DNA of 64,000 nucleotides from the NCBI GenBank assembly GCA_021014325.1, contig CM037464.1:7161127-7225126 (forward strand), written 5' to 3'. Below the pieces are notes generated by a model. The model searched no databases. It was given only the letters and a program-made list of their open reading frames with translations, and had not been told where the DNA came from. Source of the stretch: Plazaster borealis (taxonomy: Eukaryota > Echinodermata > Asteroidea > Forcipulatida > Labidiasteridae). Made by a program: the position numbers and the translations under genes. Below, piece after piece: positions 1 to 10,962 of this stretch. Position 1 is the stretch's first letter, and every line of letters starts with the position of its first letter.

Positions 1-420
1 TCGTTTACGCATTGGTTTGTACACAACGCGCTCACGACGCGCTGCACAAAGACCTCGTTTTGAAGTTTTCACGAAGGGAAACTTGTGTTTAACAGTTAAT
101 TACTCAAGAATTAAACTAACTATAGTTAAAACAGCGACAGATTTGCATGATTTAAGATCTCCACTGTTATGCTTGGAAAAATGTCAGCGTTTCAATAAAA
201 ACAGTGTCCGAAACAGTTATTTCAAAAATAGCTTAACTGCAAACGTGGATTTCTCTAAACATGAAAGTTTTGTAGAATGGCCTAAATTGCCTCTTCGTGA
301 AAACAGTGAAAACAGTTGTTAGTATTAAATGAATTGGTGACGACATTTTACCTTTTAAATCGAACATTTGGTTCAGGAGTTAGATTTTTTCAAATATAAA
401 ACTTAAACTTCCAGTTTAAA
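1..420. other. No recognisable gene
   Basis: Short open frames exist, but they show no family motif, splice context or codon bias. From about 400 onward the sequence grades into the repeat field. Confidence 0.5.
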
Positions 421-1010
421 CTGAAAGTCAAGATCAAATGGGGTCACACCCCGTGTAGCGCTTGTAAATTGTTTGAAGAAATTTCCGATGATTTACAGAT
501 TGTAAAAATCCAATGTTTGGTTAAAGAGTTATGATTGTTTCAAAGATGTAAACATCAACTTCCGGTTTGAACCGGAAGTCAAGATCAAATGGGTTTACAC
601 TTTGTTTAGTGTTTGCTGGCTTTTAAAAGAAATTTCCGATGATTTATGGATTGTAAAAATCCAATGTTTGGTGACAGAGTTGTTATTGTTTAAAACTTTA
701 AACATCAACTTCCGGTTTGAACCGTATGTCAATGTCAATGTCAAATGGGTTTACACTTATGTTAGCGTTTGTTGGCTTTTGAAAGACCCTACTAATGATG
801 CCTAAATTTTAAAAATCAAATTTGTTGTTAAGGAGTTATGGTTTTTACAAATAATATATTCATATTCCTTTTTGAACCGGAAGTCAAGGTCAAATAGGGT
901 CACATTTTGTGTAGCATTTGGTGAGTCTTTCGACAACTTGCTGAACCAGAAGTCAAGGTCAAAAGAGGTGACACTTTATGTAGCGTTCGTTAAGTCTTTG
1001 GAGACTTTTC
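421..1010 (+). repeat. Diverged ~150-bp repeat units, block a
   Basis: The phrase TCAAATGGGGTCAC and relatives recurs at 434, 585 and 741, a period of about 151-156 bases. Each unit reads in the order: CTTCCGGTTTGAACCGGAAG palindrome, TCAAGGTCA, GGGTCAC, GTGTAGCGTTTGTTAAG, CCGATGATGTATAGATTG and GGTTCAGGAGTTATG. Copies from 840 to 1000 are more diverged. The short frames here are repeat sequence rather than genes. Confidence 0.75.
876..902 (+). promoter_or_regulatory. ETS + NR5A/ERR + DR4 motif cluster in a repeat unit
   Basis: ACCGGAAGT (876-884) is an exact ETS-type site. It overlaps TCAAGGTCA (884-892), an exact extended half-site of the NR5A/ERR type. AGGTCA and GGGTCA separated by AATA (887-902) form a DR4 arrangement. 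The motifs are seen directly; whether any protein uses them is unknown. Confidence 0.3.
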
Positions 1011-1737
1011 TGATTATGTTTCGAAGAGGTAGCGTGTCTCAAGCTGAGCCACAATCACGTGTTTTGTATCACATGACCACAATCCAATGCAGCACCTGAC
1101 CAAGACTTTCTGACTTTGTAAGTTGGACCTAGCCACTCCTTTTAGAGGGGGTTTCACTCACAGGGTCAGTTTGGTTATGCCACAAAATTGGCGTGGAAGA
1201 CTCCCCTCCATGGGATTCTCATAATATGTGTGTGTACAAAAATGCTCTCCCCCTTGGAACATTGTAGCAGGCCACTGTAGAGTTTTTACTGCCCTGGATG
1301 GCTCTCCACAGAGTGTAACAAAAGTTTGTTGCCCTTCTAGTATTTCCTGGAAGGATCCAGTGCCCTGAATGGATCAATTACCCTTGTGGTCTGAAGCAAA
1401 GGTGTATTGTCCATGCAGTTTATCTGGTGAGGATTATAAGCACGGTCTGGAAATATCAATGACCTTTGTGGATGAGTCATGCCAAGCTTATTGTAGTTTT
1501 TTTGGTGGCCACAGTGAGAGATTTTTTGGAAGGGGAACCCCTTCCGCTGTATTTATCTGACAAAATATGATTTATCAAGAACAGAAAAGGAAATGCAATA
1601 CACAGTGCCCAGAAATAACATTGGACTGTAATAAAACAGTGTGGCTCACAGTGAGACACGAACAGCTTTGATGTACAGCGGCATTTTGCTACCTCTTCGA
1701 AAGGTTAAAATTTAATGTATGGTTCAGCAAATAAACA
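1011..1737. other. No recognisable gene
   Basis: This is a unique-looking stretch between repeat blocks. Two overlapping short frames on opposite strands near 1370-1660 have no recognisable motif. Confidence 0.5.
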
Positions 1738-2520
1738 ATTTCATCTTCCGGTTTGAACCGGAAGTCAAGGTCAAATGGAGGCATATTTTGTGTAGCGTTT
1801 GTTAAGTAGCTACATAATTTTCCCAGTGATGTTTAGATTGTAAAAATCCATTGTGTGGTTCAGGAATTGTGAATTTTGAAACATTAAATTTCAACTTCCA
1901 CTTTGAACCGAAAGTCAAGGTCAGACGGGGTTACATTAGTGTAGCGTTTGTTAGGTTTCATAGAGACCTTTCGGATGATGTATGAATTGTAAAAATCCAT
2001 TTTGTGGTTAAGGAGTTACGAATTTTTCAAGTATTAGATTGATTATCTTTATGGCGGGGTGCGCAATATACAAGGTAACAGTGGTGCTAAATGTATTCCT
2101 ACATGTAGTTGATGTAAACTGAACTATACGTACAATGTACATGTATCTGTACACGTGTAATTCCGCTATCTCGCGTTATCAAAGTAGGTCATCACAAACG
2201 TGCGCTTTAATGCCGGTGGTTAAGACAAATTGTAAAGGTCAAAATGGTGTTATTTCTGGGCAAAAGTTTGAGCAGGCTCAACGATCTACAACCTGATGCA
2301 ACAATTATGCTGAAATGATAAGTAGTTTTTAAGATATGAATTTTATGAAATTTTCAATTTCCTGTTTGAACCGGAAGTCAAGGTCAAATGGGGTCACTTT
2401 CTTTGAAGCGTTTGTTGAACTTTTAACGAACTTTCCGATGATGTATTAAATTTTTAAAATTCCAACTTGTCGTTCATGAGTTATGATTTTTTTGCAAATA
2501 TTAAACTTTGATTTAATGTA
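1738..2520 (+). repeat. Diverged ~150-bp repeat units, block b
   Basis: This is the same repeat family as block a. A full palindrome and the composite ACCGGAAGT/TCAAGGTCA lie at 1757-1773, and another copy at 2370-2396 is followed by a DR4 (AGGTCA, AATG, GGGTCA). The section from about 2040 is repeated in diverged form from about 5215, in the same order, which points to a higher-order duplication. Confidence 0.75.
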
Positions 2521-3830
2521 ATTCAATACCAGATATCGTCATCAAAACATCATCACGTTTGTGTCGTCTTGAAATAGACTGTGCAAGTCTCGAGCGTATC
2601 GGAACGAGAAATCACGTCAAACGAAGTACTTTTTCTTTTAAAATCAAAACTTTGTTTTAAATATATCTTATGACACAATTTGAACCACAAAAATACTCAT
2701 TGCAATTTTTATAAAATTAGTTTTAGCATTTACAATAAATACACAAATAATGTGTTTATTATTATTGAAACAAAACTAAAACTCTTGGACAAGGATGCTT
2801 ATTTGATCTTAACTCTTAGATACCCCTTACGCAGATTCATGATGGTCACACGGGCATAAAATTAACGCTTGACGCAGTTTATAGAGGACGCTGACGCCTC
2901 AACAACTATAGTCTGCAATGAACAGGCTTCGCGTTGCAATTACAGCATCCGACGACTATCATCGCGCATCCAAAACAAGCGTTTACAAAAGTTTTGTAAT
3001 CGGAGGTACCGCAGAATTCTTATTCTTTTTTTTGCAGCAACCGGAAGCTGAGGTCAAGTTTAATTCTCGGGTTTTCTTCGTTATATTGTTGAATTTATTT
3101 TACTTTCATATTTTGTATCACTAAGTATTAAATTCCCAACAACATAAATTTTGTTCATAGTCATAAACCACGTTAAACTAAAATAATTGACAAAACAAAA
3201 GCTTGCCACGTTAATCTCCTTATGGTTGGGACCACAATGGTCCCGGAAGTCCAAATATGCACGAGACTTGCATATTATATTAAGGTTCAATTGTCTTATG
3301 AGTTTCATCGATCAATTCAATTTCAATCTTGAGTTTTGCCATAGATAAGCCAAAAAAACAAATGCAAAATTTGACCTTCCGTTACGACCGTAAGTAAACG
3401 TCATACGATTTTGGCGTTTACTTTTCAAATGTTGCCCCAGTCTTGATCTATCTGATGCTCATTATGAACATCATAGCTTTGAAATTCACTATCAATAAGT
3501 CATTCGTTCAAGTTTTGATATCACTCTGGTTGTGGTGAAGTTATGTAAGAAGTGGTCAAAAATGTGTTTTGCTGATGACGCAATTATGATGTATCTAAAG
3601 CCAATTTCTTGTCGAATCATAAGTTTGAATCTTTTGTTTTCAACAATTAATAGCTTATTTTTTAAAAACTTGTCACGAGAGGGCGCTGTTGAAATTACTA
3701 TCATTTCTCTTTCACTTGAAAGCCTAAGGGGTCAAACTGTTTTCATATGTAGAGATCAATCCAAATTGAAGATCATAATGTTTTTGTTTCACAAAACAAG
3801 GCCTGGGAATCTTTCTTTTCATTTTCAACG
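2521..3830. repeat. Dispersed repeat segments, no gene
   Basis: Roughly 2680-3240 is similar to 56930-57330, sharing GGATGCTTATTT, the CATAAACYACRTTAAACTAAA region and ATGGTTGGGACCA. Roughly 3292-3480 is similar to 5770-5985, sharing CAATTCAATTT, GACCTTCCG and the ATGAACATCA region. Overlapping short frames carry no family motif. Confidence 0.55.
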
Positions 3831-4698
3831 TCAATTGGAGCCACACTCTGTGTAGCATTTTTGAAGTTGATACAATGCTTTTCCAATGATGTATAGATTG
3901 CAAAATCAAATGTGTGGTTCAGGAGTTTTGATTTTTGAATGATTAAACTTCAACCTCCAGATTGAACAGGAAGTAAATGTCAAATGGGGTCAGGTTCTAG
4001 GTAGCTTTTTTGAACTTTTCACGACCTGTCCGATGATGTGTAGATTGTAAAAATCGAAAATGTGGTCCAAGAGTTATGATTGTTTCCGTTACTAAACTTC
4101 AACTTCCGGTTTCAACCGGAAGACAAGATCAAACGGGGTCACACTCTGTGTATCATCCATTAAGTTTTTAAATACCTTTCTGATGATATGTAGACGTAAT
4201 CATGACGTCATTGAAGATTTTATAAGCTATGGTCGTTGTCTAACAGTACACGAAGTTTCAACCAACTCGGCTGTTTAATTTAGTAGATACGCGGCTTCAA
4301 AAAGTGCATCTTTAGGTCCTTACCACGTGACACATGATGACGTCATCACACTACGACTCTTCTAATAATGTTGTCTGCATAAAGGTCATCAGTTTTGAGG
4401 AGATTCTGATAAACTTTGCCACAGACATCTAGTAATTGAGTGTTTTGAGCTTTTTTCAACCTGCCGCTGGAGGGCGCTTTTGAAATGTGTGACGTCACCG
4501 GTCCAAATTGATTAAGGCACTGAACACGTTTGGAAATTGTCAAAGACCAGTGCTCTCACTGGTGTATCACAACATATGCATAAAATAAACAAGCCTGTGA
4601 AAATTTGGGCTCAATAGGTCATCGAAGTTGCAAGAAAATGATGAAAGAAAAAAACACCCTTGTTGTACAAGTTTGTGTGCTTTAACTTTCCGGTTTGA

Positions 4699-4725
4699 AC
4701 CGGAAGTCAAGGTCAAATGAGGTCA
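4699..4725 (+). promoter_or_regulatory. ETS + NR5A/ERR + perfect DR4 cluster
   Basis: ACCGGAAGT at 4699-4707 overlaps TCAAGGTCA at 4707-4715. AGGTCA at 4710-4715 and AGGTCA at 4720-4725 are separated by AATG, a perfect DR4. The composite sits within a dispersed repeat, so its regulatory use is only a possibility. Confidence 0.3.
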
Positions 4726-4822
4726 CCGTTTGTAGCGTTTCTTAAATCTTTGGAGCCTTTTGGGATGATGTAAAGATGATATTTTCAAATATTGGATTTT
4801 TCGCTTGTTAAACGGGAAGTCA

Positions 4823-4838
4823 AGGTCAAATAAGGTCA
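4823..4838 (+). promoter_or_regulatory. Perfect DR4 nuclear-receptor motif
   Basis: AGGTCA, then AATA, then AGGTCA. It lies in a repeat unit whose palindrome is worn away. Confidence 0.25.
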
Positions 4839-4960
4839 CATTTTTTGTATTGTTTCTTAAGTTGCTACATACTTTCCCAATAATGTATAAATTGTAAAAT
4901 CCAATGTATTGTTTAGAAGTTACGATTTGTTGAAACATTAACTTTCACTTTCCGGTTTGA

Positions 4961-4987
4961 ACCGGAAGTCAAGGTCAAATAAGGTCA
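4961..4987 (+). promoter_or_regulatory. ETS + NR5A/ERR + perfect DR4 cluster
   Basis: ACCGGAAGT (4961-4969), TCAAGGTCA (4969-4977) and AGGTCA-AATA-AGGTCA (4972-4987) form the same arrangement as at 4699, about 262 bases away. Confidence 0.3.
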
Positions 4988-6409
4988 CAGTGTGTAGCGT
5001 TTCTTAAACTTTGGAGACCTTTCTGATGATGTATAAATGATAAAAATCCAATGTGTGGTTCAGGAGTTTTGATTTTTGGAGCCTTTTGGGATGATGTAAA
5101 GATGATAAAAATCCAATGTGTGGTTCAGGAGTTCTGATTTTTTTCATTAAAAAAAAAATATATATCCAAAGTGTGGTTCAGGAGTTATGACATTTTCAAA
5201 TATTGAATTTTTCGCTCGTTGTTTCTTTGTATATTGCACAGTCACGCCAAATGTATTCATACATGTAGCTGTACAGTACATACATAAGGCGTCAACTAGA
5301 GCGTCTTACACAATGTAAACTCACTACACGTTCGACGTGCATGGTTCAGCGTGTGCGTAGGTCCTACATGTGTTAATACACTGTCGTGCCGTCGTGCGTT
5401 GTCAACGTGAGTCACGTCAAGAGACACGTGCGTTTTAACCAACGTTGGATTTAACGTCCGGTTTTGACCAAATGTAAACGTCAGAATGTTGTCATTTGTG
5501 TGCAAAAGTTTGAGCAGGCTCAATCATCTATCACCTTATGCAAAAAAAAATAATAAAGAAATACGGTTTGAACAGGAAGTCAAGTTCAAATGCGGTCATG
5601 CTTTGTGTAGCGTTTGTTGAACGTTTAACGACCTATCCGCTGATGTATAGATTGTATAATTCCAACATGTGTTTCATGAGTTATGATCCTTTTACAGATA
5701 TTAAACTTTGATTCATGTAATTCAATACCTGATGACGTCATCATGACATCATCAAGTTCGTGTCGTCTTGATATTGAGGTCCAATTATCTGATGACTTTC
5801 AATGTTCAATTCAATTTTAATATTGAGTTATGCCCCGAAATTGATTTTTTAAGAAAACCAATTAAAGGTCAAACTTTGACCTTCCGGTACGACCGGAAGC
5901 AAAGGTCATACGTTTTTTGTGTTACTTTTGAAATGTTGCTCCAGTCTTGATTTATCCGATGCCCAATTATGAACATCACAGCTTTCAAATTCAAGGAGAT
6001 GCAGCAAATAGAAAATGGTCATGTTTCAACTTTAAAACCCTTGTAATTCGACACTTGATGAGGTCATAATGACGTCATCAAGGTTTTGCCGTTTCCATAT
6101 TGAGGTTCAATTGTCTGATGAGTTTCAATGTTCAATTCAATTTCAACTTCAACACCCGGTTTTAACCGGAAGTCGAGTTCAAATGAGGTCACAATGTGTA
6201 TCGCAAGTTAAGTCCTTGGAGCCCTTTCGGATGACGCATAGATGATAAAAATCCGTCGTAATGACGTCATCAAGTTTTTGCCGTTTTCATATTGAAATTC
6301 AATTGTCTGATGAGTTTCAATGTTCAATTCAATTTCAATCTTGAGTTACGTTCTAGAGAAGAGTTCCGTGGAAGAAGAAGATGAAGAAGAAAAGAAAAAA
6401 CAGAACAAC

Positions 6410-6890
6410 AACAAAGAGGTGTTCGTGCTTGTATTACACGAACACCTAACAACAAAAACAGAACAAAAACAATGACGTGTTCGTCCTTGTATTGCACGAA
6501 CACCTACAAAACAGAACAAAAACAAGGAGGTGTTTGTGCTTGTATTGCACATTGTTTGTGCTTGTATTGCACAAACACCTAACAAGAGGTTTTCGGCTGG
6601 CGAGCCGAACACCTAAAAAAAACCTTAACGATAACAATGGGTTTTCGGCTAGCGAGCCGAACCCCTAAAAAAAAAAACACCAATACAATAACAATAGATT
6701 TTCGGCCGTTTGCCGAACACCTAATAAAAAACAGTACAATAGCAATAGGTTTTCGGCCGTTAGAAAAAAAACAAAAAAAAACAAACAATATCAAGAGGTG
6801 TTCGTGCAAATATTGCACGAGCACCTAAACATCAAAACAAAAACTAGAGGTGTTTGCGCTTGTATTGCACAAAAACACCTAATAATCGAC
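6410..6890. repeat. Array of about nine short hairpins on A-rich spacers
   Basis: Hairpins of the form AGGTGTTCGTGC, loop TTGTATT, GCACGAACACCT are found at about 6417, 6474, 6525-6583 (one partly duplicated), 6796 and 6846. A second stem type, TTTTCGGCTGGCGAGCCGAA or TTTTCGGCCG...GCCGAA, is found at about 6586, 6640, 6697 and 6747; the last has lost its right arm. Most end in CACCTAA and are separated by 20-40 bases rich in ACAAAAACA. The overlapping short frames on both strands are by-products of the palindromes. Confidence 0.8.
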
Positions 6891-7423
6891 CTACCGACCC
6901 TACCTTTTGAAGACCCTCTATGGGAAACAACAACAACAACCGCAGCCACTATTGCCAAAAGTCGAACAAGGCCTTCTTTATCTGGTTGAATTACCTACAT
7001 TTGGGAAAGGGGCTTCCTTCCCGTGACTAAACCAACCCTTTCTTCTCTACACAAGTATCTTCAGGCCCACGGGTTATGTTCTAGTCACATTAAGGTGTGT
7101 TTATGTTCATTGTTTTTTATATCAGCAGGGTATACTTCCAAGGCTTAAACACTGCTTTCCATAAGGGCCCGTGTATACTAAAAGTACACTAAAACGTGAT
7201 GCAATTCTAATTAGGTAGACATAACAAGCAAACATGGTAGTATAAAGAAACAGCAATTGTTAAAATATTGAAACTTTTTTGTGAGGGGCAAACATCCAAC
7301 ATCAAATAAGCTTAGAAACAGCAACATTGAAACCAGGTAAAATGAACACAAAATCTGTTCGTTTCATTGCCGTGTAAAGAGATATAAATAACAATAATAT
7401 GAAAAGTGGTGGCATCTACTTAC
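6891..7423. other. No recognisable gene; expected UGT downstream intron
   Basis: If the UGT gene is intact, this is intron following its exon 3. I looked on the minus strand for the UGT signature HGG exon here and down to position 1 and found none. Confidence 0.4.
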
Positions 7424-7652
7424 TCATAATTGTTCTCATTGGCAGCCATTTGACAATCTTTATGTTCTCTTCCATAATGACACCGTCCAAGGTGGCAGGT
7501 GTCTGCCATAGCACCCGATAAGGTACTCTTGAAAAAGCGTCCGCGAACATTTGTGCCTGTGGGCGTTCCATAGTTCTGACATAACTGCCCAGTGAGAAGA
7601 GAACCACTCCATCACGAGCTGTGTCAAGAAACTCGGTGACGTCATTTTCTAA
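7424..7652 (-). CDS. UGT exon 3
   Basis: The acceptor is CACCAG before TTAGAAAATGACG. The exon reads LENDVTEFLDTARDG, then the UGT phrase VVLFSLGSYV, and ends at donor GTAAGT after ATTATGA (phase 1). The next exon, which should carry the HGG motif, is not seen. Confidence 0.8.
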
Positions 7653-10600
7653 CTGGTGATAACAAAAAAGACAACGGCTGTTAGCGGTGACCCAATTAAA
7701 CAGAAGTCCCAATGCGCCCTGTGGGCAATGTTAAATATTAAAAAAATATACTCAAAAAATGTTTGTTTGTTCTGTATCATTATCATAAACGGTTTTTTGT
7801 TTTGTTTTTTCATGATAGGGACTTAATTAGAGTGAATGTAAAGCGTTCATCCGTGAGTAAAGTGTTGTCCATTCATGCGGGGCGCTTTTTTCACAAGTCA
7901 AATTGAAATGGTATGCCCGGAACTCATCGAAAAAAGCTGTTCTTTAGTGAAAATGAACATACCGGATCGTCCACAAATGATCCTAGCTGTATTGCGGTCA
8001 GGATGGTGTTCGACTGCAATGGGCACGGGGGCTCCAGAGGGATCATCCCGTTGAAAAACCACATCTTTGCCAGCTTGACCGATTCCAGCATGCTGATGTC
8101 TGGACTGATCTGATGCTTGACTTTCAGGTACTCGTACTTTGACAATAGCCGTCTCTGTCTTATCACATTCACCATGAAGGTGAATGCGCTGGTTAGTCGC
8201 TGGTTAGTTGTTAAGCAGGGATCAACCAGCACGCCGTATCTGGATGTATTTTATGAAGACAAGTATGGCTCAACATTTTAAAAGAAAATGACGGAGGTAA
8301 GGGTTTGGTTTGCCGATTGTTTGAGTTAAACTCATAAATGCATATGATGCACTGTAAATTTGGGGTGATGTGTAAGAACACCGACACGGTGTTAATTATT
8401 CCCATTACTAAATGGTTGTTGAATTTAAAACCATGCCGGTGTAGTCACAGTTACCACGAAAATCAATTTAATAAAAAATATTAAACAATAATAATGTAGT
8501 CTTATATAACGCGTACGTTTCTACCAATAAGGTAATCAAGGCGCTTGAACAAACAGAAACATTTTATGACAGGTTTTGATGTTGTTGTGGGTTTTTTTAA
8601 ATATAAGACCACTTTATGTTGAACTTTATAATGGTTAACAAGGTGCCGCGGCGCAATCAGCAGCCACTGACAGAAACTCCGGGGGCAAACTGCTTCTCTT
8701 AACGATAAGTGTACTGGGTTCTTGTGCGTAACACAACACACGGGACTTCAGGCTTTACGTCCCATCTGAAGGACTAAGTAATAATGGTTAAATGTCTTGC
8801 TTAAAAGCTTAAAGGCCCTGTACACTTTTGGTAAGATCGAAAAGCACAAATGTTCACAGATTCACACACAACTTACATGATTGAAAGTAAGTAACGGTTG
8901 AAAGGGTTCCTTAAAATATTTCTGCCTTAAATGCTATCGTTTCTGAGAAATGAGTAAAACAATAGTTTGTATCACGCGCGATGTTTTGAAAAAACAGAAA
9001 ACACATATGGTCTCTTTTCACTATTTTCTCGTGATCTCGATTACCAATTGAGCTCAAACTTTCACAGGTTTGTTTGTTCATGCATTATGTTGAATCACAC
9101 AAACTGTGGACACTGATTTTGAGCAGTTACCAAAAGTGTACAATATCTTTAAGGACACAAGTGTCAAGACCGGTACTTGAAACCACACTATGCTGACCAG
9201 AAACACATGGGCCCAATTTCATGGCTCTGCTTACCGTAAGCAAAGATCAGCGCTTACGGAAGCAGGGAATTCCGCGCCTAGGTCAAGCGTATTTCACGGG
9301 TTAGCAGGGAATGTTTGCTTGTGCGCGTGGGTACTCCACGTTACTAGGCATTCTTCGCTAACACAGCTAGCGCTGAAATTCGGCGCTTGCTCGGTAAGCG
9401 GAGAATGGTGATCGTAAGCGCAGAATTCGGCGGTACGCAGAGCCATGAAATTTGGCCCAGGAGCTTGAGTCCAGCGTGCTCTTAACAGCTCGGCCACGAC
9501 ACGTCAATTTAACACCCCAGTTTTTGCAGTATAGGCCCTATGATACAAACAAGAAGGAAACCCACTTTTGACAGCAATGTTCACCTACTTGTTGAGCATA
9601 CATTACAAATTTAACTTAATTGTATTAATTTTAATCTTTAAACATAAGTGACGAAAAAATGATTGCAAATGCATATTGTCTCTGAGAAATGGCAGTTCAA
9701 AAATGTCATTAGGCAACCTGTTTGTCCACGGACGTCTTTAAATTATTCCATCTGCTTGACTGAGTTCCAAGGCTTGGTTTGAAGAGGACAACAACAACAA
9801 CAACAACACAAACAACAATAAAACTTCACTTCAAACAATGATTTATTGTAACTTCATTTTCTTTTTCATGCGTTACTACGTTAACGTATTTTATGACAAG
9901 TTTTTACCTTTCCATGTTCAATGGAAATTGTTATCATTTATGCTAAAAACAAATTAAACGTTAATGGCCATCATTTAAAAAATGTCGTGTATATTTGTTA
10001 CAAATATTAATACACAGATAACGAAACGTTATCCGGAGGTCCCAGGTTCAAGTCAATTTGTCTTTGTTCGACCCAAAACTATTTACATAGACGTGCACGT
10101 GGACAACAGTGAGTTTTTTCTACCTGTATTCAAATAAGCATGATCTTGCGACTTTCGAAAAGATTGTTGTTGCCATGTATGGTTTAAGAGCTATACTTCA
10201 CTACAATAAAAGAACAGTTCAAACAAGTCAAGTAAATAGGTTACAATTTCTGCCAGAAGTGTGATTCCTTCTTTTTGCACCACCTTTTATGGTTTCTAAT
10301 CAGTGTGTATTCACCAATAGATATTGTTTGTATACTTACAGAAACCCCTGTTCATCGGACACTTTGAGTATGTTGCTGCTGAAAACGAATGAAACGTTCA
10401 GCGCCTGCGCTATGAGAGGGTTGCAGGGAACGAAGGAATCGCCGATAAGCAGGTCAAAACGCTCTTCCCTGAGTTTCTGCAAGGTCACCTCATCCCCAAG
10501 CAGGTCGTCGCATTCATCGTACAGGACTTCAAGAACGAACTTTTTCTTAATTATAAGATGTTTAGCCATGAGGCGTGCAATACTCCACACGGACGTTATC

Positions 10601-10962
10601 TCCCCGTTGAGCGCCAGAGTGGAGGTGGCGTGCCAGATCTCTTGTCTTTCTTCGGCAGTGAGTCGAGAGTTGTGCGTCACCATGGTGAAGTCTTTTTCAC
10701 CTACCGGTACTGATCCCGTCGGCCTACGCGGTAAGGAGCTACTGTGTAGAAATGTGACTTCGTGACCCTTCTGAGCCAAGACTTTCGCGGATTGGTATAA
10801 ATGCATATAGTGGCTGCCTGTGTTCTCGAAAGTCGAGTACAGAAACCTAAACTTTTTAGAAGCTTGGTCAACTTTCATTCCAGCAACAGACGTGGTCCAA
10901 ACTAGCAGCAGAAATACCAGCAAATGTAGACAAGCCATGCTGACAAACTGAGCTAATGCCAA
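7424..10962 (-). CDS. UDP-glucuronosyltransferase, 5' part (three exons)
   Basis: UGTs are ER-membrane enzymes that transfer a sugar from UDP-sugars to small lipophilic acceptors. Three exons join in phase: 10340-10962, 7963-8239 and 7424-7652. Exon 1 begins with a hydrophobic signal peptide (about residues 1-28) and the UGT N-terminal acceptor domain, with the phrases GSHYMHLYQSAKVLAQKGH and DLLIGDSFVPC. Exon 3 holds DGVVLFSLGS and VLWQTPATLDG, which are typical UGT core phrases. The expected C-terminal exons, with the HGG nucleotide-binding signature and the membrane anchor, were not found down to position 1. The gene therefore either continues out of the window or is truncated. Intron 1 (2.1 kb) contains a SINE with nested MITEs. 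Family assignment is firm; gene activity is uncertain. Confidence 0.85.
7963..8239 (-). CDS. UGT exon 2
   Basis: The acceptor is CCAG before ATACGGCG. The exon reads 92 codons after the split one and ends GDDP-like (VDDP) at donor GTATGT. It encodes the linker part of the UGT N-terminal domain, with MLESVKLAKMWFFNG and CPLQSNTILTA. Confidence 0.75.
8809..9152. mobile_element. TTAA-flanked non-autonomous element (piggyBac-like MITE)
   Basis: TTAA occurs at both ends (8809-8812 and 9149-9152). The terminal inverted repeats read AAGGCCCTGTACACTTTTGG at the left and CCAAAAGTGTACAATATCTT at the right. The element is similar in inverted orientation to 37500-37847. It encodes no protein. Confidence 0.75.
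9209..9459. mobile_element. Short inverted-repeat element (GGGCCCAATTTCAT type)
   Basis: The ends are GGGCCCAATTTCATGGCTCT and, inverted, AGAGCCATGAAATTTGGCCC. A relative with the same outer sequence lies at 48423-48617. It sits inside the SINE copy. Confidence 0.7.
10340..10962 (-). CDS. UGT exon 1
   Basis: It starts at an ATG followed by a signal peptide and runs 207 codons plus 2 bases (CT) to donor GTAAGT. The next exon begins with A after CAG, restoring CTA (Leu) and reading LYGVLVDPC. Confidence 0.85.

Larger units (their letters stand above)
3831..6350 (+). repeat. Diverged ~150-bp repeat units, block c
   Basis: This is the densest block of the family. Units with the palindrome start near 3955, 4100, 4690 and 4955, and partial units lie near 5565, 5880 and 6155. 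The 5215-5770 part repeats the order of 2040-2560. TGACGTCA, the CRE consensus, occurs at 4203, 4338, 4490, 5733, 6070 and 6262. A fragment at about 4560-4640 resembles the inner part of the TTAA elements seen elsewhere in the window. Confidence 0.75.
8632..9511 (-). mobile_element. tRNA-derived SINE with two nested insertions
   Basis: Reading the minus strand, the head GTGTCGTGGCCGAGC resembles the 5' part of a tRNA-Leu/Ser type sequence. The B-box-like region lies near 9150-9190, and the body runs to about 8632. Sister copies lie at 17490-17698 and 50380-50672. The copy is split by a TIR element (9209-9459) and a TTAA element (8813-9148). Confidence 0.7.
7835..10205 (-). repeat. Inverted duplication, left arm
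   Basis: This segment, including the 3' part of UGT exon 2 and much of intron 1, is matched in reverse orientation by 13464-14560. Shared landmarks include the AACACCGACACGGTGTTAAT block (8375 and 14230), the GGATAACG/CGTTATC block (10025 and 13635) and CTCACGGATRAACGC. About 1.1 kb (8490-9515) is present only here and is mostly SINE and MITE sequence. Confidence 0.75.

Noticed and set aside
6410..6890. CRISPR or integron attC array
   Set aside because: The spacers are similar A-rich sequence and the repeats vary, unlike CRISPR. The window is animal DNA, and no integrase or cas gene is present.
10289..10765. 158-residue plus-strand frame as a gene
   Set aside because: It is the exact antisense of UGT exon 1, which has clear family motifs.
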